Assembly: GCA_030037895.1 (NCBI GenBank)
Contig: JASHPW010000025.1
Span: forward strand, 1 to 50,851
Source of the DNA: Xanthobacteraceae bacterium
GTDB taxonomy: Bacteria > Pseudomonadota > Alphaproteobacteria > Rhizobiales > Xanthobacteraceae
Direction of reading: 5' to 3'
Length of the DNA: 50,851 nt
The notes below the pieces were generated by a model. The model had not been told where the DNA came from and ran no database searches. It saw nothing but the letters and a program-made list of their open reading frames with translations. Shown in pieces: positions 28,475-37,161 of this stretch. The translations under genes were made by a program, and so were the position numbers. The number at the start of each line of letters is the position of its first letter. Position 1 is the first letter of the stretch.

Positions 28475-29242
28475 TCACTCCCCGAGCGACCGCAGCACCG
28501 TCGCCGCCGCCGTGAACTCCGCGAAGCGGACGGCGCGGCGCGCGAGCGCCAATTCGTCGCGGCCCCATTGCTCCATGTTCCAATCCTCATCGACATAAGC
28601 GGCCTGCCACGCTTCCTCGACCGGGAGCCGCCCGCGCGCAAGAGCAAGCGCAATGAGCGCCGAGCCGGTGAGCGTGGTCGCCGCGTGCACGGCACCGAGC
28701 CGCCAGGGATCATCGGGAATCGCGGCGCGCGCTGCCGTCAGCGCCGCCTCGGATTGGACGACATACGTGACGCCTTCTCCGCACCTGAAATGCGCGCCGA
28801 GCGCGTCGCGCGCCCAGGCGAGGATCGGGTCCCAGTGGCGCGCCTCGCGCTCGACCAGCGCCCGCGGGCTTGCGGCGCGGTAGCACATGAGATCGGACGC
28901 GAGATATTTCGCCACCTCTTCCGCGACCGGACCGGGCCGCTCGGCAACGCCGTCGATGATCGCGTTGGCAAGGCGGGTGAGCGGCATATGGGCCGGATCG
29001 ATGACGTCGCGCTGCGCCTGCCATTCCGCGGCGAGCGCCTCCGCCAACGCGGGCGTCGGCGCGGCCAGCATGCGGCGCGCGGGCGTGCGCACCGGCTTGT
29101 CGTCGAGCCGCACGGCATAGCCGTCCGCGGCAGGCACGGTCGTGGCTTGGTCGTAGAAGCGGCGGCGCGGAATGGGCCGGGTGGCGCGGCGTACCGCCTC
29201 CACGGGGTCGCTCGGGGAACTATTGTCGCACCGCTCGCGCAT
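28475..29242 (-). CDS. ATP12 family F1-ATPase assembly chaperone
   Basis: Cytosolic chaperone related to mitochondrial Atp12p, which binds the F1 alpha subunit during ATP synthase assembly. The 255 residues show the family order: RPIPRRRFYDQA near residue 25, GYAVRLDDKPVRTPARRML, WQAQRDVIDPAHMPLTRLANAIID, YRAASPRALVEREARHWDPIL and the C-terminal WQAAYVDEDWNMEQWGRDELA. The start at 29242 has only a weak ribosome-binding site; Met residues inside are far downstream. The gene is often near RluC-type genes in rhizobia, and rluC lies some 5 kb away here, beyond the 2-oxoacid oxidoreductase operon. ATP synthase genes are not in the window. Confidence 0.88.
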   Translation of the reverse strand: MRERCDNSSPSDPVEAVRRATRPIPRRRFYDQATTVPAADGYAVRLDDKPVRTPARRMLAAPTPALAEALAAEWQAQRDVIDPAHMPLTRLANAIIDGVAERPGPVAEEVAKYLASDLMCYRAASPRALVEREARHWDPILAWARDALGAHFRCGEGVTYVVQSEAALTAARAAIPDDPWRLGAVHAATTLTGSALIALALARGRLPVEEAWQAAYVDEDWNMEQWGRDELALARRAVRFAEFTAAATVLRSLGE

Positions 29243-29609
29243 CAGACTTTAGATCATAAACGAGAACAGTCTTGGCGGCCGCATGCCCACCATCCGCACG
29301 ACCGCCGCTCGCCGTCATATCCCGAAGTGACACAAAATCGCCAATATATTCAATACTTTATATTAAGCCGAGCGGGCAACGCGTCGCCCCGGACTGAGCC
29401 CGCTTGGCGCAGTCCTCATCGCCTCGTCGCTAAGGACCGTGAGCAACAAAACCTCGTTATAACAAGGACAAGCGGTGGCAATTCGCACCTCGTTCGACTA
29501 CTATCCGCGTCGGATTCGGCGACGGCGCCACGCCGCAAGCGATGCCGATCCGCGCAGCAGCGTGCGTGCCGCCTGACAAGAGCGGAATGCTGCGTGCAAG
29601 AGGAATGGA
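29243..29609. promoter_or_regulatory. Divergent intergenic region upstream of the 2-oxoacid oxidoreductase operon
   Basis: This 367-base gap separates the ATP12 gene (minus) from the flavoprotein gene (plus). It contains a marked AT-rich patch at about 29326-29367, including AATATATTCAATACTTTATATT, and a second one near 29435-29462. These are the likeliest promoter sites for the operon, but I cannot assign -35 and -10 boxes with confidence. No coding sequence, tRNA or convincing riboswitch is visible. Confidence 0.4.
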
Positions 29610-31400
29610 ATGAAACTCACCGACATTTCGGTTCCGGACTACTTCCATAAAGTCGTCGATTGTCAGTGGGCCTGTCCGGCGCACACGCCGGTTCCCGAAT
29701 ACATCCGCTTGATCGCCGCCGGCCGCTACAGCGACGCCTACATGATCAATTGGGAATCGAACGTGTTCCCGGGAATTTTGGGACGCACCTGCGACCGGCC
29801 CTGCGAGCCCGCCTGCCGGCGCGGCCGCGTGGAAAAGGAGCCGGTCGCCATTTGCCGGTTGAAGCGCGTCGCCGCCGATTTCAAGGACGACATCCGCGCC
29901 CGCCTGCCCAAGCCGGCGGAGAAGAAGAACGGCAAGCGCATCGCGCTCGTGGGTTGCGGCCCGGCCTCGCTCACGGTGGCGCGCGATCTTGCGCCCATGG
30001 GCTATGAATGCGTCATCTTCGATCAAGATGCGCTCGCCGGCGGCATGATGCGCACCCAGATTCCGAAATTCCGCCTGCCGGAAAGCGTGCTCGAGGAGGA
30101 ATGCCGCTACATCCTCGATCTCGGCATCGCATTCGTCGGCGAGCGGCGCATCGACAGCATGAAGGCGCTGCTCGCCGAAGATTTCGACGCGATCTTCGTC
30201 GGCTGCGGCGCGCCGCGCGGCCGCAACCTCGACATTCCCGGCCGCAAGGAAGCGGCCAAGAACATCCATATCGGCATCGATTGGCTCGCCAGCGTCTCCT
30301 TCGGCCACGTGAACGCCATCGGCAAGCGCGTCGTCGTGCTCGGCGGCGGCAACACCGCCATGGATTGCTGCCGCTCTTCGCGCCGGCTCGGCGGCGAGGA
30401 CGTGAAGGTCGTGGTGCGCTCCGGCTTCGAGGAGATGAAGGCGTCCCCCTGGGAGAAGGAGGACGCCATGCACGAGGACATTCCGATCTTCAATTACCTG
30501 GTGCCGAAGGAATTCACTCACGACAACGGCCGGCTCACCGGCGTCGTCTTCGCGAAGGTCAAGGCGGTGCGCGACGCCGACGGCCGCCGCGACCTCAAGC
30601 CGACCGGCGAGCCCGACCAACACTTTCCCTGCGACGACGTGCTCATCGCCGTCGGTCAGGAGAACGCGTTTCCCTGGATCGAGCGCGATTGCGGCATCGC
30701 CTTCGACAATCGCGGCATGCCGACGGTCGATCCGCGCACCATGGCCTCGACGCACCCCAAGGTGTTCTTCGGCGGCGACGCCGCGTTCGGGCCGAAGAAC
30801 ATCATCTGGGCGGTCGCGCACGGCCACGAAGCCGCGATCTCGATCGACCGGCTCTGCCGCGGCGAGGACGTCACCGTCCGCCCGCCGCCGCAAGTCGCGG
30901 TGACGAGCCAGAAAATGGGCCTCCATGAATGGAGCTACGACAACGAGATCGCGCTCGACAGGCGCTACCGGGTGCCGCATCGCGAGAAGGTCGCGGCGCT
31001 GCGCGACCTCAGGGCCGAGGTCGAGCTCGGCTATGACCTGGAGCTCGCCTTGAAGGAGGCCGAGCGCTGCCTCAATTGCGACGTGCAGACGGTGTTCACC
31101 GGCCGGCTCTGCATCGAGTGCGACGCCTGCGTCGACATTTGCCCGATGGACTGCATCACCTTCACCGGCAACGGCGAGGAGGCCGAGTTGCGCACGCGGC
31201 TCACGGCCCCGGCCAAGAATCCGAGCCAGGACCTTTACATCGGCAACAGCCTCAAGACCGGCCGCATCATGGTCAAGGACGAGGATGTGTGCCTGCATTG
31301 CGGACTGTGCGCCGAACGCTGCCCCACCGGCGCGTGGGACATGCAGAAATACCTCATCGATATGACCCGCGCGGAAGAAGCATGCCGATTGAGAGCGTAA
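29610..31400 (+). CDS. FAD/Fe-S NAD(P)-binding oxidoreductase, GltD-like, electron-transfer subunit of 2-oxoacid oxidoreductase
   Basis: Flavoprotein of 596 residues that could pass electrons between Fe-S clusters and NAD(P). The N-terminal part has Cys18, Cys22, Cys61, Cys65 and Cys69 in a GltD-type cluster region. The FAD fold has ALVGCGPAS at about 112-120, and an NADPH-type GGGNTAMDCC lies further on. The C-terminus has two 4Fe-4S groups, one around residue 489 onward (CLNC, then CIECDACVDICP) and one near 561 (CLHCGLCAERCP). GAGGA lies six bases before the ATG. The next gene starts 19 bases inside its 3' end. A similar three-subunit NADP-linked 2-oxoglutarate oxidoreductase is known from Azoarcus; the same activity here is inference. 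Confidence 0.88.
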   Translation: MKLTDISVPDYFHKVVDCQWACPAHTPVPEYIRLIAAGRYSDAYMINWESNVFPGILGRTCDRPCEPACRRGRVEKEPVAICRLKRVAADFKDDIRARLPKPAEKKNGKRIALVGCGPASLTVARDLAPMGYECVIFDQDALAGGMMRTQIPKFRLPESVLEEECRYILDLGIAFVGERRIDSMKALLAEDFDAIFVGCGAPRGRNLDIPGRKEAAKNIHIGIDWLASVSFGHVNAIGKRVVVLGGGNTAMDCCRSSRRLGGEDVKVVVRSGFEEMKASPWEKEDAMHEDIPIFNYLVPKEFTHDNGRLTGVVFAKVKAVRDADGRRDLKPTGEPDQHFPCDDVLIAVGQENAFPWIERDCGIAFDNRGMPTVDPRTMASTHPKVFFGGDAAFGPKNIIWAVAHGHEAAISIDRLCRGEDVTVRPPPQVAVTSQKMGLHEWSYDNEIALDRRYRVPHREKVAALRDLRAEVELGYDLELALKEAERCLNCDVQTVFTGRLCIECDACVDICPMDCITFTGNGEEAELRTRLTAPAKNPSQDLYIGNSLKTGRIMVKDEDVCLHCGLCAERCPTGAWDMQKYLIDMTRAEEACRLRA

Positions 31401-33217
31401 ACGACTTCGTCGTCCAGTTCGCCAACGTCAACGGATCGGGCTCGGCGAGCGCCAACGAACTGTTCGCGCGCGCGGTGCTGCGCATGGGCGTCCCGGTCAC
31501 CCCGCGCAACATCTTCCCCTCCAACATCCAGGGGCTGCCGACCTGGTACGAGGTGCGCATTTCCGCGTCCGGCCATCTCGGCGCCCGCGGCGGCGTCGAT
31601 CTGCTGGTCGCCATGAACCCGCAGACCTGGGACAAGGACGTGGCCGGCATCGAGCCCGGCGGCTATCTTCTCTACGATTGCACCAAGCCGCTGCCGGCGG
31701 CGAAATTCCGCGACGACATCAACGTCATCGGCGTGCCGCTCACCGCCATCTGCAATCGCGAATACAGCGATCCGCGCCAGCGTCAATTGTTCAAGAACAT
31801 CATCTATGTCGGCGTGCTTGCGGCATTGCTCGACATGGATATCGGCGAAATCGAGAAGCTCATCGCCGGGCAGTACCAGGGCAAGGAGAAGCTGTTCGAC
31901 GCCAACAGGCGCGCGCTCCATCTCGGCCGCGACTGGGTGAGGACGAATCTCGAGCACCCGATCGGCCTGCGGCTTGAGCGCGCGAACGCCGTCGGCGACC
32001 GCATCTTCATCGACGGCAATTCGGCGGCGGCGCTCGGCGCCGTCTATGGCGGCGCCACGGTCTGCGCCTGGTACCCGATCACGCCGTCGTCGTCGCTCGC
32101 CGAGGCGTTCACCCGCCATTGCCGGAGCCTGCGCGTCGATCGGGAAACGCAGAAGAACAAATTCGCCATCATCCAGGCCGAGGACGAGCTGGCGTCGATC
32201 GGCATCGTCATCGGCGCCGCCTGGAACGGCGCCCGCGCCTTCACCGCCACGTCCGGGCCGGGCATTTCCCTGATGCAGGAATTCCTCGGCCTCGCCTATT
32301 TCGCCGAAATCCCGGCCGTGATCTTCGACGTGCAGCGCGCCGGGCCTTCGACCGGCATGCCGACGCGCACGCAGCAGACCGACATCATCTCCTGCGCCTA
32401 CGCCTCGCACGGCGACACCAAGCACGTGCTGCTGTTTCCCGAGGATCCGGCCGAAGCCTTCGATTTCGGTGCCGCCGCCTTCGACCTCGCCGACCGGCTG
32501 CAGACGCCGATATTCGTGATGATGGATCTTGACATCGGCATGAACCACCGCCTCTGCCGCCCGCTCACCTGGGACGACGGCCGCAGATACGACCGCGGCA
32601 AGGTGATGGGCGCGGCGGCGCTCGACGCCGGCCAGGAATTCGGCCGCTATCTCGACGTCGACGGCGACGGTATCCCCTACCGCACGCTGCCCGGCACCCA
32701 TCCGAGCAGGGGCTCGTTCTTCACCCGCGGCACCTCGCGCGACCGCTACGCGCGCTACAGCGAAGAAGGCACGGCCTACGCCGACAACATGCAGCGGCTG
32801 CTGCGCAAGTTCGAGAGCGCGAAGGATTTGGTGCCGCGTCCGCTGCAGGCCAGTGCCGGAAAGCCGACGAAATACGGCGTCATCTATTTCGGCTCGACCT
32901 CGCCGGCGATGGACGAGGCGATCGAATTGCTCGAAGCCAAAGGCTATGCGCTCGACCGGCTGCGCGTGCGCGCCTTCCCGTTCCATTCCAGCGTGACGAG
33001 CTTCATCGGCGAGCACGATTTCGTATTCGTGGTCGAGCAGAACCGCGACGCGCAGCTGCGCTCGCTGATCGTCAACGAATGCAGCATCGATCCGGTGCGA
33101 TTGATCCCGATCCTGCATTACGACGGCACCCCGATCACCGCCCGCTTCATCGCCCGCGCCATCGCCGGCCACATCGACGCGCTCAAGGTAACGCCGCTGC
33201 GCAAGGTGGTGTCGTGA
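31382..33217 (+). CDS. 2-oxoacid:acceptor oxidoreductase, fused gamma-alpha subunit
   Basis: Protein of 611 residues that decarboxylates a 2-oxoacid with CoA and ferredoxin, together with the beta subunit. Residues about 1-190 are the gamma domain (SGSASANELFARAVLRMG, then SASGHLGARGGVDLLVAMN). From about 200 onward is the alpha domain with the thiamine-pyrophosphate-related YPITPSSSLAE motif starting at Tyr231, TATSGPGISLMQEF, and the tail domain ending FVVEQNRDAQLRS. The fused order matches KorA-type 2-oxoglutarate or branched 2-oxoacid enzymes. It overlaps the flavoprotein gene by 19 bases. The gap to the beta gene is filled by a large inverted repeat. The precise 2-oxoacid cannot be read from sequence. 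Confidence 0.9.
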   Translation: MPIESVNDFVVQFANVNGSGSASANELFARAVLRMGVPVTPRNIFPSNIQGLPTWYEVRISASGHLGARGGVDLLVAMNPQTWDKDVAGIEPGGYLLYDCTKPLPAAKFRDDINVIGVPLTAICNREYSDPRQRQLFKNIIYVGVLAALLDMDIGEIEKLIAGQYQGKEKLFDANRRALHLGRDWVRTNLEHPIGLRLERANAVGDRIFIDGNSAAALGAVYGGATVCAWYPITPSSSLAEAFTRHCRSLRVDRETQKNKFAIIQAEDELASIGIVIGAAWNGARAFTATSGPGISLMQEFLGLAYFAEIPAVIFDVQRAGPSTGMPTRTQQTDIISCAYASHGDTKHVLLFPEDPAEAFDFGAAAFDLADRLQTPIFVMMDLDIGMNHRLCRPLTWDDGRRYDRGKVMGAAALDAGQEFGRYLDVDGDGIPYRTLPGTHPSRGSFFTRGTSRDRYARYSEEGTAYADNMQRLLRKFESAKDLVPRPLQASAGKPTKYGVIYFGSTSPAMDEAIELLEAKGYALDRLRVRAFPFHSSVTSFIGEHDFVFVVEQNRDAQLRSLIVNECSIDPVRLIPILHYDGTPITARFIARAIAGHIDALKVTPLRKVVS

Positions 33218-33244
33218 CCGGTCGAAAGTTCGTTACTGCCTTCA

Positions 33245-33371
33245 CCTCTCCCCTGGCGGGAGAGGTCGACCGAGCGAAGCGAGGTCGGGTGAGGGGGAAA
33301 ATCCCTGCCGCTGTCCCCCTCACCCGGCTCGCAGCTTCGCTGCTCGCCACCCTCTCCCGCCAGGGGAGAGG
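33245..33371. repeat. Large inverted repeat between the alpha and beta subunit genes
   Basis: The outer 16-bp arms CCTCTCCCCTGGCGGG (33245-33260) and CCCGCCAGGGGAGAGG (33356-33371) are exactly complementary. Inner parts (GAGCGAAGCGAG, GGGTGAGGGGGA and their partners) also pair with mismatches. The element of about 127 bases would form a long hairpin in the mRNA between the alpha and beta genes. Confidence 0.9.
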
Positions 33372-33395
33372 GAAAGGACTCACAGGTCTGCTGCC

Positions 33396-34451
33396 ATGAC
33401 CTACGTCGTCAAGCCGAAATTTCACCATCCCGAGCTGCCGAAGAACCAGATCGGCTTCACCCATCGCGATTACGAGGGCGCGGTGTCGACGCTGTGCGCG
33501 GGCTGCGGCCACGATTCGATCTCGGCCGCGATCATCGAGGCCTGCTTCGAGCTGTCGATCGCCCCGCATCGGGTGGCCAAGCTCTCCGGCATCGGCTGCT
33601 CGTCGAAGACCCCGACCTATTTCCTCGGCAATTCGCACGGCTTCAATTCCGTGCATGGCCGCATGCCGTCGGTCTTGACCGGCGCCAATCTCGCCAACCG
33701 CGATCTCATCTATCTCGGCGTCTCCGGCGACGGCGACTCCGCCTCGATCGGCTTCGGCCAGTTCGCCCACGCGCTGCGCCGCGGCGTCAACATGGTCTAT
33801 ATCGTGGAGAACAACGGCGTCTACGGCCTCACCAAGGGCCAGTTCTCGGCCACCGCCGATCCCGGCTCGAAATCGAAACGCGGCGTCGTCAACACCGACA
33901 ACGCCATCGACCTCGTCGGCATCGCGCTGCAGCTCGGCGCCAGCTTCGTCGCCCGCTCGTTCTCGGGCGACAAGGCGCAACTGACGCCGCTCATCGAGGC
34001 CGCCATCGAACACCGCGGCGCCGCCTTCATCGACGTGATCTCGCCGTGCGTCGCCTTCAACAATCACGCCGGCTCGACCAAGAGCTTCGATTACGTGCGC
34101 GAGCACAACGAGGCCGTCAACCGGCTCGATTTCATCACCGGCCGGGCGCCGATCAAGATCGATTATGCGCCGGGCAGCGTCGAACTGGTCGAGCAGCACG
34201 ACGGCTCGACGCTCGCCTTGCGCAAGCTCGACGCCGAATACGACGTGCACGACCACCTCGCCGCCTTGAGTTTCCTGCACATGCACGCGGCCAAGGGACA
34301 GATCGTGACCGGCCTCCTCTATGTCGCGCCCGAGGCCGAGGACCTGCACGACCGTCTCAACACCGTGGCGACGCCGCTCAACGCGCTCGGCGAGACCGAG
34401 TTGTGCCCCGGCGCGGCCGCCTTGGACAAGATCAACGCCGGCCTGCGCTGA
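33396..34451 (+). CDS. 2-oxoacid:acceptor oxidoreductase, beta subunit
   Basis: Thiamine pyrophosphate- and Fe-S-binding catalytic subunit, 351 residues. Cluster cysteines include Cys34 and Cys37 (CAGCGHDS) and the Cys in GIGCSSKTPTYF. The TPP motif starts at about residue 111 (GDGDSASIG) and continues to ENNGVYGLTKGQFSAT. The C-terminal domain contains DVISPCVAFNNHAGS, with another candidate cluster cysteine. It pairs with the fused alpha-gamma subunit upstream, 178 bases away. The start codon has only a weak AGG ten bases before it, so the inverted repeat upstream may influence its translation. Convergent with rluC; a palindromic repeat fills the space after the stop. Confidence 0.92.
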   Translation: MTYVVKPKFHHPELPKNQIGFTHRDYEGAVSTLCAGCGHDSISAAIIEACFELSIAPHRVAKLSGIGCSSKTPTYFLGNSHGFNSVHGRMPSVLTGANLANRDLIYLGVSGDGDSASIGFGQFAHALRRGVNMVYIVENNGVYGLTKGQFSATADPGSKSKRGVVNTDNAIDLVGIALQLGASFVARSFSGDKAQLTPLIEAAIEHRGAAFIDVISPCVAFNNHAGSTKSFDYVREHNEAVNRLDFITGRAPIKIDYAPGSVELVEQHDGSTLALRKLDAEYDVHDHLAALSFLHMHAAKGQIVTGLLYVAPEAEDLHDRLNTVATPLNALGETELCPGAAALDKINAGLR

Positions 34452-34454
34452 TCC

Positions 34455-34578
34455 CCGTCAATCCGGGGCCGGCCGCAGGCCGGAGCCCCGAATCCATAAT
34501 CACAGCGGGGCGCCCATTCTGCACCGTCCGTGGTTATGGATTCCGGGCTCCTCGCTGCGCTCGGCCCCGGAATGACGG
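34455..34578. repeat. Nested palindromic repeat between convergent genes
   Basis: Outer arms CCGTCAATCCGGGGC (34455-34469) and GCCCCGGAATGACGG (34564-34578) pair with one mismatch. Inner arms GAGCCCCGAATCCATAATCAC in two parts (34483-34503) and their complement at 34530-34550 pair with two mismatches. It lies between the beta-subunit gene and rluC and may terminate both. Confidence 0.88.
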
Positions 34579-34581
34579 AGG

Positions 34582-35532
34582 TCACTCCTCCGGCGCCGCG
34601 ACGATCGGGTCGTAGCGCGTAACGTCGAGGCCGATGAGATTCCACGATTGCCGCATGTGCGGCGGCAGCGGCGCGGTGACATCGATCGTTCCGCCGCGCG
34701 GGTGCGGCACGACGATGCGCCGCGCCACGAGATGCAGCTTGTTCTGCATGCCGCCCGGCAGCTCCCAGTTCTCACGCGCGAAATATTTCGGATCGCCGAC
34801 GATCGGATGGCCGATATGGGCCATGTGCGCGCGCAATTGATGGGTGCGGCCGGTGACCGGCTTGAGCGACACCCAGGCGAGCGCCGGGCCGGCTGTTTCC
34901 ACCACCGCGTAATAGGTCACGGCGTGGCTTGCGCCCGCTTCGCCGTGGCGGGCGATGCGCATATGCGATTCCTCGGCGCGCTCCTCCTTGGCGAGGAAGG
35001 TCGAGATGCGGCCCTGTCGCGGTTTCGGCGCGCCGGCGACCAGCGCCCAATAGATCTTGCGCGCCGCACGCGAGCGGAAGGTCTTGGCCAAGGCCGCCGC
35101 GGCAAAGCGCGTCTTGGCGACAAGGAGGCAGCCGGCGGTGTCCTTGTCGAGCCGATGCACCAGCCGCGGCCGCTGTCCGTTTGCGTCGCGTAAAACCTCG
35201 AGCATGCCGTCGAGATGACGGGCGGTGCCGGAGCCGCCCTGCACCGCGAGCCCCATCGGCTTGTCGAGCACCAGCACGTCGGCGTCCTCGTAAAGCGTGA
35301 TCGATTTGAGGAATGCGCGGGTCTTCTCGTCGGCCTCGTTGCCGGGCGCGCGCGGTTTCTTCTGCTGATCGAGCCGCAACGGCGGAATGCGCACGCTCTG
35401 ACCGGACTCCAGCCGGTTGTTCGGCTGCGTGCGCTTGCCGTTCACCCGCACCTCGCCTTTGCGGATGACGCGCTGGATGTGGGAGAAGCTCAACCTCGGA
35501 CACCGCGTCTCGAGGAAGCGATCGACGCGCAT
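34582..35532 (-). CDS. rluC: Ribosomal large-subunit pseudouridine synthase, RluC/RluD family
   Basis: Modifies uridines in 23S rRNA. From the ATG at 35532 it has 316 residues: an S4 RNA-binding domain (about 1-60) with [22 protein letters not shown], and the catalytic domain with Asp129 in HRLDKDTAG, then [16 protein letters not shown] near the end. Relatives usually begin about 15 residues earlier with a VQxVxVTxDEAG motif. That motif is present just upstream ([12 protein letters not shown]), but no ATG, GTG or TTG precedes it until beyond a repeat. The true start is therefore uncertain: either 35532, or far upstream through the repeat (frame open to 35820). It follows rarA in the same direction. 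Confidence 0.85.
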   Translation of the reverse strand: MRVDRFLETRCPRLSFSHIQRVIRKGEVRVNGKRTQPNNRLESGQSVRIPPLRLDQQKKPRAPGNEADEKTRAFLKSITLYEDADVLVLDKPMGLAVQGGSGTARHLDGMLEVLRDANGQRPRLVHRLDKDTAGCLLVAKTRFAAAALAKTFRSRAARKIYWALVAGAPKPRQGRISTFLAKEERAEESHMRIARHGEAGASHAVTYYAVVETAGPALAWVSLKPVTGRTHQLRAHMAHIGHPIVGDPKYFARENWELPGGMQNKLHLVARRIVVPHPRGGTIDVTAPLPPHMRQSWNLIGLDVTRYDPIVAAPEE

Positions 35533-35584
35533 CCCGGCTTCGTCGGCGGTGACGGCGACATTTTGGACCGTGCTGCGCTCGCGC

Positions 35585-35719
35585 CCCTCCCCCCGCGGAG
35601 CGGAGCGGAGTGGTGGGGAGGGGTCGGGGGTGGGGGGCGTTTTATCTGTAAAGCCCCCCACCCCGGCTCGCCTCGCTCGCCGACCCTCCCCACCACGCGC
35701 TGCGCGCGCGGGGGGAGGG
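35585..35719. repeat. Inverted repeat between rarA and rluC, reaching into the rluC reading frame
   Basis: Arms CCCTCCCCCCGCG (35585-35597) and CGCGGGGGGAGGG (35707-35719) are perfectly complementary. Inner GTGGTGGGGAGGG and GGTGGGGGGC segments also find partners. The rluC frame stays open across it. The GGAGCGGAGCGGAGTGG core resembles the hairpin before rpoA. Confidence 0.85.
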
Positions 35720-35783
35720 AAAGAAAAGCGCGGGCCGGCGATCCCTCGGCCGCCGCCCGGCTGCCGCGGCCCGCGGCCGCCTC

Positions 35784-37118
35784 TCACGAACCGCTCCGCT
35801 CTTTGCGCAGCTTCGCCCAATATTCGAGGCGTTTCTTGATTTCGCGCTCAAAACCTCGCTCGGGCGGATCGTAGAATTTCTGCCGGCCGAGCTGTTCGGG
35901 GAAATAGTCCTGGCCGGAGAACGCCTCGGGCGCGTTGTGGTCGTATTCGTACCCCTCGCCGTAGCCTTCGCTCTGCATCAGCCTGGTCGGCGCATTGAGG
36001 ATATGCTTGGGCGGCAGCAGCGAACCGGCCTCCTTCGCCGTGCGCATGGCGGCGCCGAACGCCACATAGGCCGCGTTCGACTTCGGCGCGGTGGCGACGT
36101 AGATCACGGCTTCGGCGATGGCGAGCTCGCCCTCGGGCGAGCCGAGAAAATCGTAGGCGTCCTTGGCGGCGTTGGCGACAACGAGCGCCTGCGGGTCGGC
36201 AAGCCCGATGTCCTCGACCGCCATGCGCACGATGCGGCGGGCGAGATAGAGCGGGTCCTCGCCGGCATCGAGCATGCGGCAGAGATAATAGAGCGCGGCG
36301 TCGGCATCGGAGCCGCGCACCGATTTGTGCAAAGCGCTGATGAGATTGTAGTGGCTGTCCTGCTGCTTGTCGTAGATCGGCGCGCGGCGCTGCACCACCT
36401 CCTGCAGGGCGGCGGCGTCGAAGGTCTCGCCGTGACGGGCGGCGCGCCATATTTCCTCCGCGAGGGTGAGCGCGGCGCGGCCGTCGCCGTCGGCCATGCG
36501 CAAAAGCGCGGCACGCGCGCCGTGATCGAGCGGCAGCGTCTTGCCTTCGATCGTCTCGGCGCGGGCGATGAGCTTCTCCAGCGCGGCGGCGTCAAGCGGC
36601 CGGAAGACGAGAACGCGCGAACGCGACAGGAGCGGCGCGATCAACTCGAAGGAGGGATTCTCCGTCGTGGCGCCGACCAGCACGATGGTGCCGTCCTCCA
36701 TGACCGGCAGGAAGGAATCCTGCTGCGCGCGGTTGAAGCGGTGAATCTCGTCGACGAAAAGGAGCGTCCCCTGCCCGGTCTCGCGGCGCAGCCGCGCGGC
36801 ATCGAACACCTTCTTGAGATCGGCGACGCCGGAAAAGACGGCCGAGATCTGCGCGAAATAGTGGTCGGTCGCCCGCGCCAGGAGCCGCGCCACGGTGGTC
36901 TTGCCGGTGCCGGTCGGTCCCCAGAAAATGAGCGAGCCGAGCGAGCGCGCCTCCAGCATGCGCGTGAGCGCGCCGTCGGCGCCGAGGAGATGATCCTGGC
37001 CGACGACGTCGGCGAGCTTGTCCGGGCGCAGCCTGTCGGCGAGCGGCCGCGGCGCTCCGCGCTCGAGGCCCGCGGCGGCGAACAAGTTCGGCGCCTTGGG
37101 TTTGGGACGCTCACTCAT
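35784..37118 (-). CDS. rarA: Replication-associated recombination protein A (RarA/MgsA), AAA+ ATPase
   Basis: AAA+ ATPase of the clamp-loader group that acts at stalled replication forks. The 444 residues show Walker A at 67-74 (GPTGTGKT), Walker B with Asp123-Glu124 in FVDEIHRFN, sensor [10 protein letters not shown], the arginine-finger region LLSRSRV, and the C-terminal tetramerisation domain with [23 protein letters not shown] and [10 protein letters not shown]. Length is normal. The ATG at 37118 has GGAGGAG eight bases before it; the longer frame runs into the protease gene's 3' flank. It lies 43 bases downstream of the Do-like protease gene with a CTCTCTCC / GGGGAGAG hairpin between them. 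Confidence 0.93.
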   Translation of the reverse strand: MSERPKPKAPNLFAAAGLERGAPRPLADRLRPDKLADVVGQDHLLGADGALTRMLEARSLGSLIFWGPTGTGKTTVARLLARATDHYFAQISAVFSGVADLKKVFDAARLRRETGQGTLLFVDEIHRFNRAQQDSFLPVMEDGTIVLVGATTENPSFELIAPLLSRSRVLVFRPLDAAALEKLIARAETIEGKTLPLDHGARAALLRMADGDGRAALTLAEEIWRAARHGETFDAAALQEVVQRRAPIYDKQQDSHYNLISALHKSVRGSDADAALYYLCRMLDAGEDPLYLARRIVRMAVEDIGLADPQALVVANAAKDAYDFLGSPEGELAIAEAVIYVATAPKSNAAYVAFGAAMRTAKEAGSLLPPKHILNAPTRLMQSEGYGEGYEYDHNAPEAFSGQDYFPEQLGRQKFYDPPERGFEREIKKRLEYWAKLRKERSGS

Positions 37119-37132
37119 CCGCAGGCTCCTCC

Positions 37133-37154
37133 CTCTCTCCGCGCGCGGGGAGAG
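37133..37154. repeat. Short hairpin between the Do-like protease gene and rarA
   Basis: CCTCTCTCC and GGGGAGAGG flank GCGCGC in the 43-base intercistronic gap. It is a short member of the CTCTCCC/GGGAGAG family seen at several places here. It could attenuate transcription into rarA. Confidence 0.6.
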
Positions 37155-37161
37155 GTGAGAA

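Noticed and set aside
31235..33172. 645-residue minus-strand open frame opposite the alpha subunit gene
   Set aside because: Same reason: His/Asp/Arg-rich shadow of a real gene with no recognisable motif.
33245..33371. Palindromic segment considered as an insertion sequence
   Set aside because: No transposase frame, no target-site duplication seen, and the whole element is a hairpin.
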